This document shows positions 44,478-50,089 of a stretch of 50,089 bases of DNA, one piece after another. The stretch is from Candidatus Nitrosocosmicus sp. Lineage in GTDB: Archaea; Thermoproteota; Nitrososphaeria; Nitrososphaerales; Nitrososphaeraceae. The stretch is from contig JAICXY010000012.1 of NCBI GenBank assembly GCA_025934495.1, positions 1 through 50,089 of the forward strand, read 5' to 3'. A program made the translations under genes and the position numbers. The notes under the pieces were generated by a model. The model had not been told where the DNA came from and did no database searches. It was given only the letters and a program-made list of their open reading frames with translations. Position 1 is the first letter of the stretch. Each line of letters opens with the position of its first letter.

Positions 44478-45146
44478 CTAATATTCTTTAGTTTCTTCGG
44501 ATTTATTTTCCAATTCCATTATTCGCTTCATAATGTAATCCATATGAGAATATTCCGGCACTTGATCAAGTAGTCCTTTTAACTTTTTAAGATAAAATAA
44601 CTCGTCTTTTTTATTTTTTTTTAAATAGCATAGACTGATTACATTAAAATAATCGGTAGCCATTTGAAAGAGATCATTTAACTCTTCATCTATCACGAGC
44701 GCCATTTTACCATATTTGAGGGCTTCATCTAAATCGCCCTTGTCTTGAAATATTTGCCCGATATTGTTATAAATTATAGCCATACTAGATTTATCATTTA
44801 ATTCTGTTTGGATTTCAAGGGCCATTTTACCATATTTGAGGGCTTCATCTAAATCGCCCTTTTCTTGAAATATTTGCCCGATATTGTTATAGTCTATGGC
44901 CATCCCAACCCTATCATTTAATTCTGTTTGGATTTCAAGGGCCATTTTACCATATTTGAGTGCTTCATCTAAATCACCCTTGTCTTTTAATATCTGTCCT
45001 ATATTGTTATAGTCCCTAGCGATACCAATTTTATCATTTGTCTCTTTATTTTTTTTTAAAGATATCCAGGCAACTTCAAGAGCTTCATCTAAATCACTCT
45101 TATCAGGTCTTAACCGACCTATGTTGTTATAGTTGTTAGGCATCAA
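44478..45146 (-). CDS. Tetratricopeptide repeat (TPR) protein
   Basis: 222 residues with about four to five TPR units of 40 residues each: YNNIGQILKDKGDLDEALKY, then GKMALEIQTELNDRVGMAID, repeated with IFQEKGDLDEALKYGKMALE and IFQDKGDLDEALKYGKMALV. The C-terminal part FYLKKLKGLLDQVPEYSHMD is a capping helix region. The DNA of three units (44698-44974) is nearly identical, indicating recent duplication or gene conversion. The first unit starts abruptly at MMPNNYNNIGR without a leading helix, so the gene may have lost its N-terminus. TPRs mediate protein-protein binding; the partner is unknown. No signal peptide. Confidence 0.85.
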   Translation of the reverse strand: MMPNNYNNIGRLRPDKSDLDEALEVAWISLKKNKETNDKIGIARDYNNIGQILKDKGDLDEALKYGKMALEIQTELNDRVGMAIDYNNIGQIFQEKGDLDEALKYGKMALEIQTELNDKSSMAIIYNNIGQIFQDKGDLDEALKYGKMALVIDEELNDLFQMATDYFNVISLCYLKKNKKDELFYLKKLKGLLDQVPEYSHMDYIMKRIMELENKSEETKEY

Positions 45147-45502
45147 ATCATATCTTTAAAGACCTTTCTTTTAATTAGTTTTTTGTATTATACAGGTTTT
45201 TAATTTATTTTCCTTTTTACAAAATGGCACCTTATTCAGATATTCTTTTTTTAATAGTAGGTGCAATTTCTAGTTGAAATTTAAATAGACTATATTTTTT
45301 TTAAAATTATATCTGTTATCAAAAATTAATAAGCAACGGATAGGTGTTTAGATTAAAGTCCATCCTAAAAATCGATAAAAATAGAGCTAATTACAACAGT
45401 ATGAAAATGTGCCTTCACTGTAACCATCATAAGAATAAGAACAAACATGCTATCACAAAGATTCCAGATAACTACAAGATATAAGTAGTCCTTTATTATG
45501 TT
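45147..45502. other. AT-rich intergenic stretch with a 27-codon cysteine-containing frame
   Basis: Mostly featureless. ATG 45401 to TAA 45484 encodes MKMCLHCNHHKNKNKH and continues 11 residues; the CLHC could be half of a zinc knuckle. Probably a remnant or chance. Confidence 0.3.
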
Positions 45503-45640
45503 TTGTTGAATAATTATGAATCGATGAACTCGTCTTTATTCTTGGAAATAATTAAATTAAAGTCTATTTTAATGTAAAAATATTAATGATTCAAGTGAAT
45601 TTCTATAAATTTTTTGGAAAAGTTTGAGTTATTCGACAAA
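45503..45640 (-). repeat. Dispersed repeat, inverted partner of 17811-17935
   Basis: Its reverse complement carries CTCAAACTTTTCCAAAAAAT, AGAAATTCACTT, AGACTTTAATTTAATTATTT and CCAAGAATAAA in the order seen at 17811-17935. It borders an IS5-type transposase remnant. Confidence 0.65.
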
Positions 45641-45649
45641 CACTGTATT

Positions 45650-46440
45650 ACCAATCGAAAACACAGAGAATACCACAGATATTCCAATCGTTCTCATTTA
45701 GAAAAGTATTGGTAAGTATCATATATATTCGCAGAGATGGATACCAATGGAAGATACTTCTACCTCAACTTTTCATAGATGATTTCAGCAATGAATTAAG
45801 ATGGACAATTTCAAAAAGATCTAGATAAGATTGTTAAAAGAGTATGACCATAAAAAAGGTATCAAACAGATATGGCAATCATTGGATATTACATCGATAA
45901 AGTCTGCTTTATTGTGGGATAGCTACAGGAAGTAAGACTACAGAGGTAAAAACAACCAAGCGCAAAAGGCGTATATTAACAGTTAAAAAGGAATTGCCAT
46001 TATGTGCTTATGATATCAGCAGCAAACACTCATGTTATAAAAGTGGTAACAGATATCATCGATAATAATTTTATCAAACGACCTACTACATTCGTATCTA
46101 CAGCTAAAAAATAAGAAAATAATATCAGCATCTATGCCTAGATAGAGCATACGATTCTACATCCGTAAAACAAGATATAATAAAAAGGGGTTATGTTTCT
46201 CATATACCGTATAAAAGAAAAAGGACAAAATAAAGATATAGTATACCAAAAGAAATATCCATTTTCAAGAAATAAAAGAGGATAATAGAAAGAACAAATT
46301 CATGACATAATAGGTTTAGAAAGCTGTCCACAAGATATAAAAAGAAAGTTGAGAACTAGATGGTTTAGTACAGCTGTCAGATAGTATTATTTTTATAGAT
46401 ATATAATTTTGGATAGGTTCTAAGTTAACAATTAAAGAAT
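45650..46440 (+). pseudogene. Decayed IS5-type (IS1031/IS427-like) transposase
   Basis: Plus-strand shards in order: RRDGYQWKILLP-like near 45735, KVVTDIIDNNFIKRP, DRAYDSTSVKQDIIKRGYVS, HIPYKRKR, then near 46300 ERTNSWHNRFRKLST-like and KKKVENYLV-like. This is the 'DkaYdS..r..l..rG..p.Ip.r..r' C-terminal half of DDE_Tnp_1 transposases, different from the element at 10394. Many stops. Confidence 0.6.
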
Positions 46441-46527
46441 TTCCAAATATACTCAATAATTAATAAATCTAAAGTAGTAGACATATTAATAATATATTTA
46501 TATAAAGAATGTTATCTACTAAAAGTT

Positions 46528-46818
46528 ATGAGCGAAATCTCTCAAAAAATAGAAAATGATAATGGTTCAAGCAAAGAACAAAAAGCATCACACTGGTCTG
46601 AACTTATTTCAAAGGTTATAGAAAAAGTAATAGACAAAGATGTTTCAGTATCGTATACTTTTAATCATTTAGAAATTGATGTTCCCTCCGCACATGGCCC
46701 TGGGGGAAGAGAATTAGGAGGTGCAAAATGGGTAATAGATGGTAAAATAACTATTTCAACAACATCAACTCACAATAACGGATCCTCAGCTAATACCTCA
46801 AAATATGTAACTGCCTAA
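46528..46818 (+). CDS. Small protein of unknown function (96 aa)
   Basis: 96 residues. A charged N-terminus, an amphipathic helix HWSELISKVIEKVIDKDVSV, then a beta-rich segment SYTFNHLEIDVPSAHGPGGR and AKWVIDGKITISTTSTHNNG, a simple alpha-beta small domain. No signal peptide or metal motif. AT-rich DNA with TTTATATAAA lies about 30 bp before the ATG and could be the promoter. Not recognised. Confidence 0.6.
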   Translation: MSEISQKIENDNGSSKEQKASHWSELISKVIEKVIDKDVSVSYTFNHLEIDVPSAHGPGGRELGGAKWVIDGKITISTTSTHNNGSSANTSKYVTA

Positions 46819-46943
46819 GATATTGTTTTTTTGAATAAAAGAGGTTATATTTCAATAGATTTTTAAGGACCCTCTTTTTCCTCAGTAGATTTTAAAAGAT
46901 GGAATAATAATAGATGCCAAAGATAGATCATTTTTTGATTTAA

Positions 46944-47105
46944 TTGAATAGGAATGAAGCAGACCACACTATTAATTCGTGGAGTTTGCTTAATGAGGCG
47001 AGCGATTTTGCGAAAGTTCTAAAAAATAATAAATTAACAATTATTTTAAATATCAAAGGCAAAGAAGCATTGATCATTCGCGTACTAATGCTAAATATGG
47101 TTTAA
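46944..47105 (+). pseudogene. Possible small gene or fragment (53 aa)
   Basis: From a TTG at 46944 the frame encodes NEADHTINSWSLLNEASDFA then KVLKNNKLTIILNIKGKEAL and a stop. It has protein-like composition (helix, then strand) with no ribosome-binding site. May be a remnant. Confidence 0.3.
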
Positions 47106-47285
47106 CTATAGATCAAGATCATTTAAATTAATATATAAATAAAAAAGTAATAAAAATTTGAAGTTAAGTAAAATATATATTTAATAAATATGCCAATGTC
47201 ATCCATCCATATATTGTCAATCAATTTAATTGAAAAACATATCAAAATTAAAAAATTGGATATTTATTAAATTGGTTATTTTTTT

Positions 47286-47966
47286 CTAGTATCCAATTGA
47301 TCCAGGAATAGAACTATGAATTTTCGATGTGGAAGCATGAGTTGTGGTAGAATGCTTTCCTGAGGTTGAGGCATGAGTTGTGGTAGAATGCTTTCCTGAG
47401 GTTGAGGCATGAGTTGTGGTAGAATGCTTTCCTGAGGTTGAGGCATGAGTTGTGGTAGAATGCTTAGATTTACCAAAAGATATATCACCTCTGATTTCTC
47501 CATTTGGATGTTTTATTGTATGAATGTTGACATATGTATCCCCCTTTTTCATTGCAGTTAACAAATCTGTAATCGTCTTTCCTTTCAATGGTCCTTCCAA
47601 CATACTCGCAGTTATGACGCCTTTTTGTCCAACTTTGTTGGTAGCTACTGCGCCTTTGATTAAAGTAACTACAATAGGTCCATTTTGACCAGATTTTGCA
47701 AGGTGAATGTGAGCACCCGTAACACCTGAAATATTAGTAGCGTTAAGAAGATATTGTACACTCTTTGTTAGTGGTGCAAATTTTGCTGTACCTGTAGCAT
47801 TAGATGTTACTGGTGGTACTTCGTTTTGACCTGAAAGTTTAGCATGATATTGAGGTGGTACTGCAAATACTGTTGAATTTGAGGTTAGAGAAATACTAGC
47901 AATTCCTACAGCTATAACAATTGCAAGTGAAAAAACTAGACTTGAACTAATTTTTTTGTTCATCAA
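47286..47966 (-). CDS. Secreted CHRD-domain protein with C-terminal tandem repeats
   Basis: 226 residues. Signal peptide: basic MMNKK, hydrophobic SSLVFSLAIVIAVGIASISL, cleavage near TVFAVP. The CHRD domain spans about 38-165: YHAKLSGQNEVPPVTSNATG, GVTGAHIHLAKSGQNGPIVV, ASMLEGPL, DTYVNIHTIKHPNGEIRG, the recurring 'GAHIH' and 'NPxGEIRG' marks of the domain. The C-terminal 55 residues are four copies of KHSTTTHASTSG, coded by exact 36-bp DNA repeats. CHRD proteins are extracellular and appear widely in thaumarchaea with unknown ligand; the Thr/Ser/His tail could be glycosylated or bind metal. Confidence 0.9.
   Translation of the reverse strand: MMNKKISSSLVFSLAIVIAVGIASISLTSNSTVFAVPPQYHAKLSGQNEVPPVTSNATGTAKFAPLTKSVQYLLNATNISGVTGAHIHLAKSGQNGPIVVTLIKGAVATNKVGQKGVITASMLEGPLKGKTITDLLTAMKKGDTYVNIHTIKHPNGEIRGDISFGKSKHSTTTHASTSGKHSTTTHASTSGKHSTTTHASTSGKHSTTTHASTSKIHSSIPGSIGY
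47335..47466 (-). repeat. 36-bp tandem repeat (about 3.7 copies) inside the CHRD gene
   Basis: Units begin at 47335, 47371, 47407 and 47443 (GCATGAGTTGTGGTAGAATG and 16 more bases). Copies are identical in DNA, so recent slippage or conversion is likely and length may vary between strains. Confidence 0.9.
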
Positions 47967-48220
47967 CCTACTATAAAAAACATCATATTTAATGGTATTT
48001 CCAATAATAATCTAACTATTTCTAAAGGTTCAATAACAATATCCTAGATTGATAAGAATCTATCATAAATATTTTATAAAATCATATATAAAATTATCCA
48101 TTCAAAACAAAATACATAAACACCTTTTATTTTTCATTCACAAAAAAATAAGGATAATTCTCTTACGAATTAGTACAAACAGCCATATGCCCATTAGTCC
48201 CCCATAAATCCGTTCTCTCT

Positions 48221-48481
48221 TTGCTTTCACACGAGAGGTTTCAGAAAACCAATATTTTCAAATCGTTCACGGATTCTACAATAAAAGAATTTGATAATAA
48301 CTACAATAGAGACAGCAAAAAGATACGACAAACAAAGATACAAAGGTCATCAAAACGAAAAGATAGCAAAATAATAGAAGATATGGCGCATCAGGAATAC
48401 CTTTCAAACTCGAAGCTAGAAATAGATATCCAATCAATTACAATAAAAAATTTCAAGATGGTGAAATTAATTTTACTTTAG
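48221..48481 (+). pseudogene. IS5-family transposase N-terminal fragment
   Basis: The start MLSHERFQKTNIFKSFTDST and IKEFDNNYNR match MISYDKLSRKPILFKSLTGL and TIKEFDNIY of the element at 10394-11463. After about 45 residues the similarity fades and the frame ends at 48481. Confidence 0.55.
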
Positions 48482-48564
48482 AAATAATAGACTAATTTAG
48501 ATCTGTTCGCTTCAGTTTTCAATCCATCATTATCAAATATATAATCAGATCCACCAAATCTTTG

Positions 48565-49040
48565 CATAATTTGGTTTAGTTTTACATTTCTTTATTTGAT
48601 AGAAAAATGATCAAAGCATTAGCTCTCATCTTTATCAAGTGCATAGATCTCAATAACGCCTTTTCTCTTTTGTAAATCAAAAGAATATAGTTGACGACGT
48701 GTATTCAAAACTTGAGCGTCTAAATATAATGTATTACTATATCTAATGAAACTAGATGCTTGTCATATATTTTATTAAACTAAAGATAGAGTCCTCTGTG
48801 ATAATATATTCAGATCTTTTAGATACTTGTTTCAAGTATTTCTTTGTCTTTTGGCTAAATAGCAACTCCAAGCCAGGAATATCGGAGCCAAATCTTTTTG
48901 TTACAAAAAATTTCTGAAATAAATCTCATTTTTTCAAAATCTTCTCGGTAAACATTTTTGAATCTAATTCCAAAAAGAAACTGATTTGTTCTAATAATAT
49001 GATGATATAGTGTTTTCCTTAAAGGTAAGTATGAAAAATA
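48565..49040 (-). pseudogene. Decayed IS6-family transposase fragment
   Basis: The plus strand begins TTTGGTTTAGTTTTACATTT (the CKLK end of IS6, cf. 38140) and continues with shards on the minus strand such as NALIIFLSNKEM, WLGVAI and PKDKEILETSI, cognate with WLWVAIEPK-type IS6 motifs. Many stops. Confidence 0.45.
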
Positions 49041-49333
49041 AAAAATAATTCACAAAAAATGTATTCTAAAGATATCTGTTTCTAGTACTTATAAAAGAGA
49101 TACGGCAACTTCGAATTGCATATTATATCCATTAAGATCCATGAATTGACATATTACTCAATTAATTGCAAAAATTAATTAAAATAGGAGATATCAATCC
49201 AGAAGGATCTAAATCTATCAAGATTTTTAAAAATATCTCTTAATTAAACTAATTTTAAAAACCTTAAATTGCATTTAATTTTAAATTTGTAAAAAACTTG
49301 TATATATAAATAATATAATGCATAGGTATTGTT

Positions 49334-49654
49334 ATGAGTAGTATAATTGTTTTCATAATAGGAATAATTGTTTCAACCATAATTATTTACTTCGTTACTA
49401 AATTATTTGGTGAAAAGCAAGGCATAAAAACAGCCTTTTTTGCTGCAATAATTGGAAGCATAGTATTTACAGTTGTTTATGCAGTTCTTGGCAGAAGTCT
49501 AATACCAGGAGCTATAGGAGCCATTGCTTGGTTAATCGCCTTAAAGTGGCTCTATAATATGACATGGTTAAAAGTAATTGCAGTTGCAGTCATAGTTTGG
49601 ATTATTGCATCAATAGTCGGGGCAGTGATTCCAACAGGAGTAGGCCCACTATAA
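49334..49654 (+). CDS. Small multi-helix membrane protein (106 aa)
   Basis: 106 residues, almost entirely hydrophobic, with four predicted membrane segments: IIVFIIGIIVSTIIIYFVTK, TAFFAAIIGSIVFTVVYAVL, a Gly/Ala helix GAIGAIAWLIALKWLY, and VIAVAVIVWIIASIVGAVIP. A short GEKQG loop and Lys residues mark the cytosolic side. No catalytic motif. Proteins of this look are frequent in archaea as single genes of unknown role. The ATG at 49334 is preceded by a TATA-like TATATATAAATAATATAA about 30 bp upstream, suggesting a leaderless or short-leader transcript. Confidence 0.7.
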   Translation: MSSIIVFIIGIIVSTIIIYFVTKLFGEKQGIKTAFFAAIIGSIVFTVVYAVLGRSLIPGAIGAIAWLIALKWLYNMTWLKVIAVAVIVWIIASIVGAVIPTGVGPL

Positions 49655-49949
49655 TAAATGGCGATCAATTTTCTGATCTATGTATTTTTTAATATAATTA
49701 ATTTACACCATTACAATCAATCATTACATAATCTTAAAAATGAGATATATTGATTTTAAAATTAGTATTATAACAATATACAAAGATAGAGTAATCGTCG
49801 TATGAACTCCCAATCTTGAATATAGATTATATCTACGTTATAAAAAAGGAGATATATTTTGCAAGCCACACATAGATAAAAAATAGTTGCAAGATTGATA
49901 TATCAGGAATATAAAAAACTACAACGATATTTAATCAAGTTAATCATCT
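49655..49949. other. AT-rich intergenic stretch
   Basis: About 300 bp; no gene seen. Confidence 0.45.
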
Positions 49950-50089
49950 AGTATGCTCTACAACTATTCTCTTTTTAGAGTGACTTTTGTTGTGTTCTTT
50001 TTCTTCTTGCAACAACTCTTGATTTCTTTGCTTTCTATTCGGTATGGAAGATAATTGTTCCGGGAAATCCGTTTCTATACCCAAGTACC
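49950..50089 (-). pseudogene. IS5-family transposase fragment running off the window
   Basis: Minus-strand shards YRNGFPGTIIFH, QELLQEEKEYNKSHSKK-like and NSCRAY are cognate with the C-terminal part of the IS5-type transposase at 10394-11463. The rest lies beyond the window. Confidence 0.5.

Noticed and set aside
47335-47466. CRISPR array
   Set aside because: Tandem 36-bp repeats without spacers, inside a coding region.
47276-47503. 75-codon frame with repeated ILPQLMPQPQES
   Set aside because: Shifted reading of the 36-bp repeats of the CHRD gene.

Overview
The window is AT-rich archaeal DNA and most likely comes from an ammonia-oxidising thaumarchaeon of the Nitrososphaerales, Nitrosocosmicus-like. 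The support is a mannosyl-3-phosphoglycerate synthase, an aconitase, a cytosolic histidine kinase of the kind common in this group, secreted CHRD and NHL proteins, a tRNA-Glu with an intron in the D-loop, long AT-rich intergenic stretches and many decayed IS5, IS6 and IS630 copies. The species is inferred; no ribosomal or amo gene is present to fix it.

Layout. 1-6.3 kb: end of a small PRC/DUF2171-like protein, a HiPIP-like cysteine protein, intron-containing tRNA-Glu(CTC), an overlapping pair of DsbA-like oxidoreductase and four-helix membrane protein with an intramembrane CxxC, a small secreted protein, an O-methyltransferase and a small conserved-looking protein. 6.5-18.2 kb: an insertion-sequence graveyard around three sound genes: a patatin-like phospholipase, an XPB-like SF2 helicase ending in a SWIM zinc finger, and a Nudix hydrolase. 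18.2-32.05 kb: the most gene-rich part, with a two-domain VOC dioxygenase-like protein, a Class II glutamine amidotransferase/asparagine synthase, a SerB-like HAD phosphatase, divergent mpgS, a sensor kinase, an NHL propeller protein, a small coiled-coil protein and aconitase. 32.05-49 kb: a second graveyard holding two MDR oxidoreductases, two secreted low-complexity or repeat proteins (one with a CHRD domain), a zinc-ribbon miniprotein, a creatininase-family hydrolase, a TPR protein and small membrane proteins.

How things fit. The asnB-like gene, HAD phosphatase and mpgS form a divergent locus that could make the compatible solute mannosylglycerate, possibly its amide. The DsbA-like protein and its membrane neighbour look like a thiol-redox unit facing outward. 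The mobile DNA falls into a few families whose ends match short non-coding elements (MITEs): a 147-bp family shares ends with the IS5-type element; a 165-bp family shares about 50 bp with an IS630-type element and sits at a TA inside an IS6 terminal repeat at two separate loci; a third, about 140-bp, family has no parent here. Almost every transposase is frameshifted or truncated, so activity would depend on copies elsewhere.

No rRNA, CRISPR array, prophage or integrase was seen. Mobile-element boundaries are by eye except where terminal repeats or target duplications are given.
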